Under the pieces are notes generated by a model, which was not told the DNA's origin, searched no databases, and saw nothing but the letters and a program-made list of their open reading frames with translations. DNA of 64,000 nucleotides from Microstegium vimineum. Taxonomy: Eukaryota > Streptophyta > Magnoliopsida > Poales > Poaceae. The position numbers were made by a program, and so were the translations under genes. Location of the stretch: contig CM039119.1 of NCBI GenBank assembly GCA_022036555.1, forward strand, positions 9,548,001-9,612,000, in the 5' to 3' direction. Below are positions 45,850-57,051 of this stretch, piece after piece (the first letter of the stretch is position 1; each line of letters begins with the position of its first letter).

Positions 45850-46134
45850 CGAAACGGGATCTTCCCTTATATGCAACGCCAGTGAGTAGTGACCATGATG
45901 TTCGCATGTCTACGACACGAGGTATTTCCATGGACGATTTGTTGTTGTTGCAACGGTGAACTACGTTATTTCCGTCGTGAATTTGTGGTTAGTGCATCAC
46001 TATGATATTATTGTGGGGTTGACCATTTGTATCACACTATTTTCTATGAATTGTGTGTTCTATTTACATCATTATGCACAAAGGTCATGCAAAAAAAATT
46101 GATTTTTTCAAGAAAAAAAAAAGACACCCGACGG

Positions 46135-46310
46135 TTTGGACCGGTTAGCGTTCAAACCGGTCGGTAACCGGCCCTAACCGACCGGTTACCGGTCCAGAAC
46201 CGATTGCACTGCGGGGTTTGAATTCAAAATTCAAACCGTTCGGTTTGAACCGGTAACCGGTCAAACCGACCGGTAACCGCCCGACCGCTCCCCGGCGGTT
46301 ATCGGATCCG
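46135..46310. repeat. Right subterminal array of CGGTAACCG words
   Basis: Contains CGGTAACCGG, CGGTTACCGG and AACCGGTCAAACC words in both orientations, mirroring the left end of the hAT element. Confidence 0.75.
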
Positions 46311-46338
46311 GTTCGGAAAGAAAAACCCTGCGCCTGCC

Positions 46339-46711
46339 TTCCGTTCAAGGAGCGAGTCATCTGACGTCCGGCCTTGCGGAGACATGGGAAACCACATTTG
46401 CCTTGGAGCTTGTTGGGCTGCTATTCTTTTGGCTGATACAGGCCTACTGCTTAAAGCCAACCAAACAGCTTATCAGTCACACCACCTTGTTTGACATCGG
46501 AACGGCTGGGCTGATCAGCCTAGCGAGAGAAGCCCAGCCAGCCGCGATAGTAGACCAGCCGAACATTTCCCGGTCGTCCGAGGGTCCAGTCCGAAGACAA
46601 TGCTGTAAGTTAAAAAAACAAATTAGTAATTAATTCAACTACTAGTGCAAAGCTATAACTGTGCGTGATTCCAACAAAATACAAAACATTTCCAGTTATC
46701 TGCAGATCCTA
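46339..46711. other. Spacer without recognised features
   Basis: No supported gene or mobile element end. Short open frames have no similarity I can name. Confidence 0.6.
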
Positions 46712-47092
46712 AGGGCCTGTTTGTTACAGAGACTAAAAAAAAGTCTCTGTCACATCGGATATCTAGACACTATTTAAGAGTATTAAATATAGACTATTTA
46801 TATAACCAATTTGTCAGCCGAAGACTATTTTGCAAAACAAATCTATTAATATAAAATAGTCTATTATTTGACAATATATTGCTACAGTAAACATATGTTA
46901 ATAATGGATTAATTAGGCTTAATAGATTCGTCTCGTGACGCTGTAATTAATTTTATAATATAAATTATATTTAATTAATTTAATTGATACCAAACATTCG
47001 ATGTGATAAGAGACTAAACATAAGAGACTAAACATAAGTCAGACAACCAAATGTTCAATGTGACACGGTCTAAACTTTAGACCCTGGATCCA
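46712..47092. mobile_element. Harbinger-type MITE
   Basis: Begins GGGCCTGTTTGTTACAGAG and contains phrases typical of an abundant grass MITE family: GTCACATCGGATATCTAG, GGATTAATTAGGCTTAATAG, ATTCGTCTCG and TCGATGTGATAAGAG near the other end. The right boundary and target duplication are blurred by a short internal duplication (AAGAGACTAAACAT occurs twice). The element is non-coding. Confidence 0.65.
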
Positions 47093-47156
47093 GACAACCC
47101 CAAAATATTATGCAAAAGGCTGCCTCTCCGTTCGTCTCTACAGACTGCAGCGGCTA

Positions 47157-47284
47157 CTCCCTCCGTCCCATCCCTCCGGTCTCATTGAAAGTGTCACTAA
47201 AAAACCGTGTTTCGCTCCGTCACATGGGAAGTGTCACTAAAAAATCGTGTTTCCGTCACAGACACGCTTTTCAAACGGATGAAG
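47157..47284. mobile_element. Stowaway-like MITE
   Basis: The left end CTCCCTCCGTCCCATCC and the right end AAACGGATGAAG are partly inverted and flanked by TA (47155-47156 and 47285-47286). CTCCCTCCGT is the Stowaway (Tc1/mariner) signature. It is 128 bp, with two internal AGTGTCACTAAAAAA words. A fragment with a similar ACTCGCTCCGTCCTAAAT end lies within the hAT element at about 42909. Confidence 0.75.
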
Positions 47285-47286
47285 TA

Positions 47287-47829
47287 TCTCACCCTTCGTA
47301 CACAGAAGAATATATAATTATTAAAAACATGTCAGACAAACTAGATTAAATCTGACCGGCTTCACAATATAGCATTTAGCATTTATATTTCTAAATAATT
47401 TTATTATGAAAACATATTTTGTAACTAATCTAATTAGAGCTGAATTTTGTCTCATGTTCCCGAATTAGTCTCGATGGGATACATGCCCTGTAGAAGCCTT
47501 TGTTTTGTAGGAATAGAGCACATGAAAACTTCATTTGCCTTTGAGATTCCATAGGAAAAAAGAATCCTACCTCATGAAGTTTCCTGTGCACAAGGAACAG
47601 GGACAAGCAAAGGATCAATAATAGCTGCAATTGGTGATTACCTAGGTTGAATAAAGAAGTTACATGAATTTGTCCCTAAGATTCCTTTAGAATTCCCTTA
47701 TTTTTTCTATACCTAGACAAACACATAATCCTAGAGAGTTCCTATGTTTTCAATTCCTTAGAATTGCATATGCATTCCTATATTGTTACTGTATTTTTCA
47801 TCCTTGCTTTGGAATCCTTAGGGCATGTT
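47287..47829. other. AT-rich spacer before gypsy element 2
   Basis: No gene supported. The sequence resembles decayed MITE material (CCTATAGG-type and AATTCCTTAG words) but has no clear ends. Confidence 0.5.
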
Positions 47830-49125
47830 TGTCGGTGTCTAAAATGGCGGGGTTTAGACAGCCAACGAGTAAATTTCTAAGCGTGTCGGAGATCAGATGG
47901 TTACGCTCGAAGAATACAAGGTTCATACTGGTTCAGGCATGAAAGCCCTACGTACAGTTTGCTGCAGAGTCGTGTTACCGAGCGTGGAGAGCTCGTAGAG
48001 GGGAGCTACAAGCAATGGTGAGAGAGGGAAGCGGGAGCCCAGATCTCGTGTGTATGATGTTCGAGGTTCGTGGTGAGAGCTCGCGTGAATGCGAGTATGA
48101 GTGTGTGTGAATGAGTTGAAGGAGTTCAGAGAAAGGAGACTGGAGATCCATTCTCCCCCTTTATAGGTAGGGGGAGGTGGAGGAGTACAATAGAGAGAGA
48201 GAACGTGGGCCCGGTATGGGCTATCGACTTGGGGGACACCCTTGGCTTCTCTTCACCTTCCTTCCCAGGGAAGGCTACGCCTGTTGACACGTCGCCCGGG
48301 TCCTGTTCGTCCTTGGGGAAGCTGTAGCCACGTACCTTGTAATCGGTGATGTCCCTGTTGCCATATTTGGGCATGGGCGGAGGTTGGCAGAACAGGGCCA
48401 GGTACCCCCGCATTCCGTCATACAGGTGCGAGTATGCTTTAATCCCTGTTCAGGTGTCCGTCGGAGGGATGGTGAGTGTCAATCGGAGTTTTCGGTCGGT
48501 ACTGAAGCTTGTACCGCAAGGACTGTACAGGGGTAGGCATGGCGATCCACGCCTTTTACCCCCATCCCTGAGGACGAACCGGTACTGTGGACCTTTTGAC
48601 TATAGGTTAAAGTGCACCATGGGTCGGTGGAGCCTCCGGGGGCGGGTGGTGTCACGGATGATATCACCCTAGCACAGACGAGGCGGGAGAGCCCCCAAGG
48701 ATAGGTGGCATCATGGATGACGCCACCCTAGCTCGGACGAGGCGGAAGAGCCCCGAGGATAGGTGGCGTCACGGATGACGCCACCCTAGCCCGGACGAGG
48801 CGGAAGAGCTCCCGAGGATAGATGGCGTCACGGATGACGCCACCCTAGCTCGGACGGGGCGGAGGATCCTACGAGGGAATGTTGTTTCCTTAGCTAGTTT
48901 TGGGCGGAAAGCCCCGAGGGCAGATGGCGTCACGGATGATGTCACCCTAGCTCGGACGAGGTGGAAGGTCCTCCGAGGAAGCGTCGTTGCCTTAGCCAGT
49001 TTTGGGCGGAAAGCCCACGAGGGTGATGATGTTACCTTGGCTCGGGCGAGGCGGAGAGACCTCGGGGATGATTTTTGTTTTTGCGAAGCGCGGTGTTAGG
49101 GTACCCTATTCTCAGGTATCCGACA
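47830..49125 (-). repeat. 3' LTR of gypsy element 2
   Basis: Read on the minus strand it starts TGTCGGATACCTGAG at 49125 and ends TTAGACACCGACA at 47830, 1296 bp. The start is similar in style to element 1 (TGTCGGGTAC) and the last bases ACACCGACA are shared. The polypurine tract GGGGGCTAC abuts it on the element strand. The partner LTR is outside the window, so age cannot be judged. Confidence 0.8.
48645..48870. repeat. 58-59-bp tandem repeats in the LTR, each with an inverted repeat
   Basis: The word GGATGA recurs at 48656, 48715, 48773 and 48832, giving four units of 58-59 bp with CCACCCTAGCTCGGACGAGG; a fifth related unit lies near 48925-48985. Most units contain GGTGGCGTCA, loop CGGA, TGACGCCACC, a 10-bp perfect inverted repeat that presents two TGACG motifs. 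In the element's own orientation the array is in U3. Confidence 0.88.
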
Positions 49126-49211
49126 GTAGCCCCCAAGCTTGCGATGCAGTGATGGACTACACCGGAGGCTTCTGAGAGTGCTTGTGGTGTTTGGTTAAGT
49201 TTTTTGGATTC

Positions 49212-49236
49212 CGGTGGGTGCGCGCGAGCGCACCCG
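49212..49236. other. GC-rich hairpin inside the 3' LTR of element 2
   Basis: GGTGGGTGCGC, loop GCGA, GCGCACCCGCC forms an 11-bp stem with one mismatch, about 90 bp inside the 3' LTR. It matches in form and position the GGGGTGCGC hairpin of element 1 at 20242-20271. The adjoining TAGCCCCCGAGGCC also resembles the element 1 region. Confidence 0.8.
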
Positions 49237-49769
49237 CCGGGTGTAGCCCCCGAGGCCTTAGGAGGATGATATTTCCTCCCAAGGGATTATTCGATAGACT
49301 TGTACAGTGTTTGACCCTTCGCCTCTCTCAAGGGATGACTTGAAGAAGAGGACTTCCCCGTACGCTCGGGGTCAGAGCTTTGCTCGCACGTCAGCCCTGC
49401 CACGGGGCGTACTGTTGTACTTGGGCTGACGCGCTCTGAAATGACGAATCGGGACTGCGCAGTGCTGTCTTTCGGTCTGAGCGTCAGCCTGACCAGTCGA
49501 TGTCGGGTCGGCATCGGCCTGGTCTGACCGCGCCTCTCTTGACCCAAAAGTGGGTGCACCGTGTTCTCCCGTCTGAGGGCGCTGCGGACGTACCGCCCCT
49601 GTGTGGTCAAACTTTCGAACAGCGCGTCCTGAGCCGGCCGTTTGCCTGGCCATTTATGGCTCCGCGGTGCCCCCTCAGAAACAGGCACTAGCGTGCAGTG
49701 CGGTTTAATTGGGGGAGGCCGAGTGCTGTAGCTTCACGGGCCGGCTGTCATGCGGGTGCCCTAGCGGGC

Positions 49770-49777
49770 TATAAATA
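49770..49777 (+). promoter_or_regulatory. TATA box in the element 2 spacer
   Basis: GGGCTATAAATAGAGG is a strong plant TATA match. About 45 bp downstream begins ATGGCTTGCCC, which opens only a very short frame. It could drive an antisense transcript starting in the spacer. Confidence 0.5.
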
Positions 49778-50017
49778 GAGGTTGCCGTCTGTGAGATGAA
49801 ACACACAATCCCACAGCATGGCTTGCCCTACCTTCTTCCTCCGAGGCCTCGTTGGAGATACCCTTGAGCCGCCCTAGCGAGTGGCCCTTTGAGAGTACAC
49901 CAAACTCAGCGGAAGTTCTGCGTTAGGGGTGCGGGTGTCCCGTTTTGCCCAGTGGTAGAACTCAGCGGAAGCTCTGCGAGGTGTGCATAGCTTCCGCTTA
50001 TCCTAACCACTGGTAGG

Positions 50018-50527
50018 TTGAGTGGTTGTCACCACCCCCTACACGGATCGTTCCTTGGGGCGGAAGGTGTGGAGTCCATCCTTTCGCCGGATGGGTCCTG
50101 CACCCCGCTCCCGGGAAGTGGTGGCATGCTATCCCTCCCAGAGGGCAGTCAAGGATGTGTCCATTGGGAAAGTCATAGAAGTTCACCTGCACGACCCCAG
50201 GAGTTGGCTCATCCTTGGCTGTTGGTTGATGGCGATGTCGCCGTCGGCGGGATTGGCGGTCTCGGGGCTGCCAATGCATGGCGGGTTCGGAGTCGCTCGC
50301 CGGCGACTTCCTTGATCACGGAGCAGCTGGGGCGACTTAGCTGTAAAGTGCCCAACCAACTCCGGAGGAGGGACACGGCCCGAGGTTTCTTGAAGATGAG
50401 GCAGCCGCTGTTCTCCCACAGCTGTAGCACGCCTGGCCAGGATGGCCCACGGGTCGTGGCGCCGCCATCCGACGCGATCTTGTACATCAGGCAGATGTTC
50501 CCCGAGCCCCGCGACCGGGTTGCCTGA
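50018..50527 (+). CDS. Unidentified 169-residue open frame in the element 2 spacer
   Basis: I do not recognise this product. It is open on the plus strand and rich in Gly, Ser, Pro and Arg. The C-terminal part includes FLKMRQPLFSHS and PPSDAILYIRQMFPEPRD. No signal peptide, membrane segment or known motif is visible. The opposite strand is also open in part (50209-50487), which is common in GC-rich DNA, so this may be chance. Its place downstream of the TATA box at 49770 is the only reason to list it. Confidence 0.25.
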   Translation: MSGCHHPLHGSFLGAEGVESILSPDGSCTPLPGSGGMLSLPEGSQGCVHWESHRSSPARPQELAHPWLLVDGDVAVGGIGGLGAANAWRVRSRSPATSLITEQLGRLSCKVPNQLRRRDTARGFLKMRQPLFSHSCSTPGQDGPRVVAPPSDAILYIRQMFPEPRDRVA

Positions 50528-51738
50528 CCTGGATATATAGATGCGTCGGACGGCGGTGGGATGCTTAGCGTGGGTGTCGTAAGGACACCCCTAGTTTTTG
50601 GTCTCCTGGCCTGGGATTTCCCTTCAGTCCACCTTGTAAAAGTTTTTGTGTTTTTGGTGATTGGGATTAGCCCCCGCGGCTCTTAGAGATGAAATGTAAC
50701 TACCCCTAGCATGTTACCCCTGCAAGGATTAATGTAAGCACACATATATAAGAAGATGAAATGTGTTTATGTTTACCTGTGCGGGCCTCTGACGAGCGAG
50801 GCTCAGCGCGTTGTGCGGTGGCAGCCCCCGAGTCCTTACTCGGTGGAAGGAACCGTCTCGGGTTTGTACCGTATTTTTGTCCGTTCCCCGCGCTTCTCTC
50901 CGCGAGAAGGGGGAATATGAGCCGAACCATGCTATCCTCGAGGCGGACGAACCATGGGTGCTCATCGAGCTAATAGCGGGCAAATCTGAGTGGGGTGTTC
51001 GGTTCCCATTCGCTAGGGTTCCGGCTTGTGGCCCATGTCGTGGCTCACCCCAAATCGGTTTCATCTAGTACCCGGGTCAGTTCGACGGGTCCTGAGGGCT
51101 CGGTGGCTTCCTCCGGGGGAATACCATGAACCAATCATCCGTAAAGAACGGACTCAAATACGAAATCTGGGAATGACCTTAGCATCCGATTGCTAGGCTG
51201 ATAACCGCTAGTGTGTCCATTCCCTATTCGCCCCACGCTCTATCGTCCTGAGTCGGCCGTTTCGAACCCCGCTGGGTCGGCCTCCGTATCTCTGGACCAT
51301 AATGGGTCGTCGGGGCGTCTATAGCCCTTATCCCTTTATATTACCTGGGCCCATGGGCCGTCGCCGCTGGTTGCGCCACGTGTGCTTCCCTCCGACCTCT
51401 GCGTGCATTGGCCGAGCTCGGACGAGTTGGAGGCTCTTTCGAGGTGCGCTTGGGCTCGGGAGGCGAGTGCCTTGGCTGGGGACGCGTGAGAAAAATCTAT
51501 ACGCGTGGCGTGGTGGGCCCGGGATGGATCCTGTAATGATGATAGATACGGGATGCTGATCGGTTCGAGAAAAAAGGCGAGTGGTGTTAGTTACCTGCCA
51601 TCGTGCGCGTGACTCCCGATATTCCCGCGAACAGTGAAACGACGCAGCCAAGCAGCCGCATTCAATGCTACTCGGGTCGTGGGGTCGTGGGGTCGCGGCG
51701 TGGAGAACCAGAAGGCGTCGCTCTGCCTTCTAGGTCCC

Positions 51739-51744
51739 TATAAG
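51739..51744 (+). promoter_or_regulatory. Probable TATA box of the element 2 antisense gene
   Basis: CCCTATAAGTACC lies about 125 bp before the first ATG of the antisense gene (51864). The arrangement matches that inferred for element 1 once its solo LTR is removed. Confidence 0.6.
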
Positions 51745-54355
51745 TACCTGCCCGTTGCGTCATCCCCGTGAGCTCGCACTGTTTGCCCTCTTCGTCTCCT
51801 CGTCCTGCTTGCGTTGCCTTCCTTCGGGTCTAGGGTTTGCGCCGCCGCGTCTCCATCTTAGCCATGACCTCCGCCTCGCCGCAAGCCGTTCCCCAGGCGC
51901 ATCCCCCATGGTCGGAGAACATCCGGTGAGGAGCTAGGCCCGATATACGATCGAGTATGAGCGGGCGCTCAAGCTGGTAGACGCGGGGCTGCTGCGCCCC
52001 GAGCTCTCCGCTGATGAGGACGTCGAGTGGATCGTCCCCACCGGCGTTGATGTGCCGGACCCACCAGAGGGGTATGTGGTCTCCTTCCTTCCGTTCCATG
52101 AGCGCGAGTTCGGGACGCCGTCGTCGCGCTTCTTCCGCGGAATCCTCCACCATTATGGGATTGAGCTCTACAATCTCAATCCCCAAATCCGTCCTCCACC
52201 TTGCGGCCTTTGCGGCCATGTCGGAGGGGATGCTGGCGTCGAAGGCGGACTTCGTCTTGTGGAAGTTCTTCTTCAAGGCGGCGGTCTTCCTCGTCTACTC
52301 TGGTGGCACGAGATGGGTGGTGCCGAGTGGGGGATGCGCCATTAGCCTCCGCTCGACAAACTCGTCTCTCAACATGCTAGCGTGGGCGATTTCGTCGAAC
52401 CGTGGATGGCACTCGCGGTGGTTCTATATCCGGAACCACCCCGAGGCACCGCTCCCGGCTTACATGGACCGACGCTTCGCCGGGGAGCTCCCCAGTTGGC
52501 ATTACGGCCCGACCCCTGAGGATCTCGCTAGGATGGAGCCCCACCTCCGGAGCTTGGCACGGCTGCGGGGCCAGGGACTGAACGTTGCGGGGGTAGTCGC
52601 ACAGTTCTGGCAGCGCCGGGTGCTCCCGCTTATGGAGCGAGAGCGCCCGCTGCACGAGATGGTGCCTGGAGCGTCGCGCGCATTGTCCGCCATGGCGTTG
52701 TCTGCATGGTGGCCGCCACGAGACGGTTGATGGGGGATGCCATGACCCTGGACGACATCGATCGCTGCCCGCCGATGCGCCCGGATCTCGGTTTTGTGCC
52801 ACTGGTGAGTTCGGACCATGCTGCGTCGGTCTCTTTTCGTGTGGCCTTTCTTTGGTAGTGCTAATCCGCCCGTGTGTCTCCTGTTCTCCTTTCCATAGGG
52901 GTCCCATTCGCAGGTTCGCCACACGGTCGCTGCCCTTCCCGTTCCGCCGGCGCAGCGGCTGGCAAACAAGGAGCGGAATGCGTAGCAGCAGGTGGATGCC
53001 ACCGAGAGGAGGAGGAGGAAGAAGGCCGACAGGGCCTGGAGGCGTACGCAATTGGAAATGTTGCGGGCCAGGCAGGGCCAAGCGGGAGAGCCGGAGGAGG
53101 AGTCTCCCATGGAGTCCGACGAGGACTGGGAGAACCCTAGCGGCGACGACGACGGTGGCGATGACAATGATGATGATGATGACAAAGAGGACAGACGTCC
53201 TCTATCTGAGGTGGTGCCAGCGCTGCTAGCGGCCGGAACGCTGCGTCATCCTGTCGGGGCGACGATGACGATGGAGACGCCTCCGGTTAGGACGCTGGGC
53301 GCGCACCTAGTTCCTGGGGGTTCTGGGAGCGGCATTCCTCGTGGTGCCCCGGACACTCCCCGTTCCCCCCCGTCCGAGGGGGGTGAGGGGAGTGGCGATT
53401 CGGGCGCCGCCGGTCGTGGCAAGGCGGAGCCGAAGCGGAAACGTGTCCGCGTCTTCTCCCCGCGGTAAGTTTGCAATATTTGGTGTCCTTCTCCGTTTTC
53501 TGATGAGAAGAGAGGTTGGCTCGCGCTTGATGGTGCGTGATGAATGTTTTAGGGTCGCCGGAGGCACCGCGCACGTAGGATGGAAGAAGCTGCGCTGGGG
53601 GGTGTCGTCCGCCGGCGAAGGATAGAGCGGCGCCGCCCCAGTCCTTGATCTGACGAGTGCCGCCGAGACCGGGGGCGAGCCGACCCCGGACGACGCCGCC
53701 GTCATTGGCGTGGCGCCGCCGACCCCCGCAGACGCCGGCCCTGTGGCTATCGCGCCGCCCTCTCCCCCGGAGGTGGTAGTCGTCGACGACTCCGGGGAGG
53801 AGGACGGCCTGGGTGACCCTATGGACGTGGACATCGAGGAGGCTCAGCCGGCCGCGGCGACGGAGGATGCGGCGGTGGTGACCTTGGCGGGCGAGGCCGA
53901 TGAGGGTGGCCTTGACGGCGCGGACAGGATAGCGGACGTCGCGACCGTGCCATCTGAGGCCGAGGTGGTGGTGACCAGGGCGAGTGAGGAGGGGCCCCTG
54001 GGCAGTCCCCTTCCTCCCAACATGGCGGCCCGGGACACGGTGGGCCCCCGGTCCTTCACCGAGGAGGAGGTGGCGGCTGCCCATGCGTCGAAGGCAGTCC
54101 TCTCCCAGTCCAACGCGACCTCCCGGGCGTGGCGGCTGGCGCTGGGGGGAATGTTGCCCCTGGGGCGCTGCGTCAGCTGGGGCCCGATCGCCGTGCCTTT
54201 GGTTACAGCGACCCGATCGCTTGGGTCAACCGGGGGAACCAGGAGGAGCCGGTGTTCGTGCTGGATGACCAGCGCGAACTCCGACACTAGAACCGTGTGG
54301 CACTAGAACCAGGAGAAGGATTTTGATTGCCTTCATCTTCTATTTCTTCCACATC

Positions 54356-55695
54356 TTATGGGTTGATAGCACCTATTGGCATATTCTTCATAGCCTCCCT
54401 CAAGGGTTCATCACCTACATCAATATCCTCAAGCGCTCCTTGGGAGCCATTAGTTTCATCAAATTCCAAGTCATACGTTTCTTCAACTAAGCCGGTGGCT
54501 TTGTTAAATACACGGTATGCCTTGGATTTAAGTGAATATCCAACAAGGAAACCAATGTCACACCGCCGTTGGAATTTACCCAAGTGTTGGCGCTTCTTGT
54601 AGATGTACACTTTGCAACCAAATACCCGGAAGAAGGATATATCCGACTTCTTTCCATTGACAACCTCATAGGGGGTCTTCTTCAATAATCTTTGGACGAA
54701 GAGACGGTTTGCCGCATAGCAAGCGGTGTTGATTGCCTCCGCCCAAAACTTCTCGGGAGTGTTGTACTCATCAAGCATAGACCTTGTTAGAGTGATAAGC
54801 GTCCGATTCTTCCTCTCTACTACACCATTTTGTTGGAGTGTATGTAGCGGATACCTCATGCTTGATTCCCACTTCATCACAATAATCTTCAATCTTTGTG
54901 TTCACAAACTTGCTGCCATTGTCACTTCTAATCTTCTTGATCTTCACATCAAATTCATTTTGAGCTCTAGTTGCAAACTTTTTGAAGATGCCTTGTACTT
55001 CTCCCTTGTCTTGAAGAAAGAATACCCAAGTGTACCAAGAGTAGTCATCCACTACCACTAAGAAATAGAGATTTCCTCCAAGACTAGCATAGGTGGTAGG
55101 GCCAAATAGATCCATGTGTAGCAACTCTAGGACTCTTGAGGTAGACATGAAAGCTTTGGTTGGATGAGTGTTTGCCACTTGCTTGCCGGCTTGACAAGCA
55201 CTAAACAATTTATCCTTCTCAAACACCACATCCTTAATTCCTCTAATCATCTCCTTCTTGACAAGCTTCTTCAAGGTTGACATTCCAACATGTGCTAGTC
55301 TTCTATGCCATAGCCAACCCAAATAATTCTTGGAGAATAGACAAGTTTTCAAATTAGCTTAATTTGAGGTGAAGTCCACTAAGTAGAGGTTGTTGTGCCG
55401 GAACCCTTTGAATATCATTGAAGAGACATTGAAACCCGAGATCACAAAGTTGACCAACCGATAGCAAATTGAAGCTCAATGATTGTACTAGCAAGACATT
55501 GGAAATTGATTGATCTTGGGATATAGCCACTTTGCCTAAGCCTTGAACTTTGCCCTTTGAATTATCCCCAAAAGTAATCTTGTCTTGATTTGCACAATCC
55601 TCATCAAGTGTGGTGAACATCTGGGGGTCGCCGATCATATGTTGAGTGCAACCACTATCAATTACCCAATGGCTCCCACCGGTCTTGTAGTTCAC
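54356..55695 (-). pseudogene. copia protease and integrase remnant
   Basis: The protease active site is HWVIDSGCTQHM (55650-55695). The pre-integrase zinc region is WHRRLAHVGMSTLKKL with CQAGK (55180-55320). The core follows with LLHMDLFGP, VVDDYSW and KIRSDNGSKF, broken by a frame change at about 54860, then QQNGVVERKNRTL, EKFWAEAINTACYAANR and FGCKVYIYKK. The catalytic Asp, Asp and Glu are readable. The sequence ends at NMPIGAINP with a stop, and no RT follows. Confidence 0.87.
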
Positions 55696-55716
55696 CTACA
55701 CATAAGCAACTTGGAG

Positions 55717-57051
55717 TTAAGCTTGTTGTTTGGGAACCCCCTTAGTGCGGGGCCCCATAGCCTTGTCAACCAACTCCTTAGCAACCCAAAGAACTTTAGG
55801 CTTGTTCTTCATTGGTGGTCCAAGAAACACCACAAGTGGTCTACCCTTGGAATCTTTGTTGATGACATAGTGAGCATCATGAGCAAATGGCCTAGTGTGC
55901 TTGGGCAAGGTCTTGTGAGGTGGAGTCATGCAATCATATGCGAAGTGACCAACTTGTCCACACTCAAAACATCTCCTTGGCTTGGGCTTTGGCTTCTCTT
56001 GATTGTAGTCATTGTACTTGTTCTTGTAGTAATTCTTGGCTTCAATCTTGACCTTGGCCTTCATCACTTGATTTTCCTTGAACCCAATACCGGTCTTGTC
56101 ATTCTTCATGACGGTGTTCATCAAGAGCTCACTTTGAAGGTTGTGACCCTTGGTGAACTTCTCAAGGCCACTTGTAAGCTTGGTCTTGTCATTCTTGAGC
56201 TTAACAATTTCTTCTCTTAGAGAGTTGATCAAAGTGATAGCATCTTTGTCTTCTTCTTGAGCCGGCTTGATGAAAATAGGCTTATTAGACTTGAGATTGA
56301 TTAACTCTTCCTTGAGCTTTGAGTTCTCATCCTTAATCTTGACATAGTCATCATACTTGTCAGCTTCAACAACCCTCTTGCCCTTGCACTTAGCACTTTG
56401 CTCAAGAGTCACATCATCAAGCTCGATTTCACAAGAGGTAGCACTTGCACACTTAGCACACGGGTTAGTAGCAACATGTGTAAGATCTTGAGTAAGCAAT
56501 TCATTTGCTATCACTAATGTGCCATGATCTTCCTTGACTTTGTTGTAGTCATCTTTTAGCAAGTTATACCTTGTGTGGAGCTTTTGTGTTGACCTCTCAA
56601 GCTTATCATGTTTCTCATTAGCTTGCTTAAGAGAGGCTTTGAGCTCCCTAGTGCTAGATGTGAGAGAGTTAATCTCAAGCTTCAAATCATCATTAGCACT
56701 AGACAAGGTGTCAAGCTTATCATGCAAGTTTTCTTTGATCTCAAGAAGTTTGTCATTTTTACCCTTGTACTTCCTTATGATGCTAGCGTACTTGTTGCAA
56801 ATTTTAATTAGCTCATCATAGGAAGGGGCTTCTTCATCGTCACTATCATCACTAGAGAGGTCATAACCATCATCCTCTTTCTGTACCTTCTTGTCACCTT
56901 TAGCCATGAGGCATGGGTGTGTAGAGGATGAACCCGGCGATGAAGGAGGTGGTGGCAGTGGAATAGAAGAACCAATCACCAATGCGGCCACCTTCTCTTT
57001 TTCACTCTCATCATCGAAGGAGTCACTTGAATCCTCGTGTCGGAGAACCAC
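55717..57051 (-). pseudogene. copia gag C-terminal coiled coil and second zinc knuckle
   Basis: One open stretch of 444 codons. It begins acidic (EDSSDSFDDESEKEK), has a long heptad-rich coiled coil (KASLKQANEKHDKLERSTQK, LKDDYNKVKEDHGTLV) and ends with a second knuckle, CFECGQVGHFAYDCM. The extra coiled-coil block between two knuckles is longer than in simple copia gags. Confidence 0.8.

Larger units (their letters stand above)
41989..46330 (+). mobile_element. hAT DNA transposon, 4.3 kb, internally deleted
   Basis: The left end CAGCGTTTTTCTTACCGG and the reverse complement of the right end, CAGGGTTTTTCTTTCCG, match with two or three differences. They are flanked by the perfect 8-bp direct repeat CGCCTGCC (41981-41988 and 46331-46338). 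Both ends are packed with CGGTTACCG/CGGTAACCG words. A spliced transposase gene on the plus strand occupies the centre but carries a nonsense codon and has lost its C-terminal dimerisation region, so the copy is probably non-autonomous. The intact target duplication and recognisable ends suggest recent movement. Confidence 0.93.
49126..51738. other. Long 3' spacer of element 2 with a TATA box and one unexplained open frame
   Basis: Contains a TATAAATA box (listed separately) and a 169-residue open frame on the plus strand. A duplicated AACTCAGCGGAAG (about 49902 and 49957) and several GC-rich stretches are also present. I recognise no domain here. The region corresponds in position to the repeat-rich spacer 18.66-20.4 kb of element 1, but the two show little base-level similarity to the eye. 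Confidence 0.55.

Noticed and set aside
48645..48870. CRISPR-like regular repeat
   Set aside because: Units are contiguous tandem repeats in an LTR of a plant element, without unique spacers.
52377..54084. Minus-strand frames at 52377-53185 and 53287-54084
   Set aside because: They lie opposite antisense-gene exons and lack any domain. The plus strand carries the block conserved with element 1.
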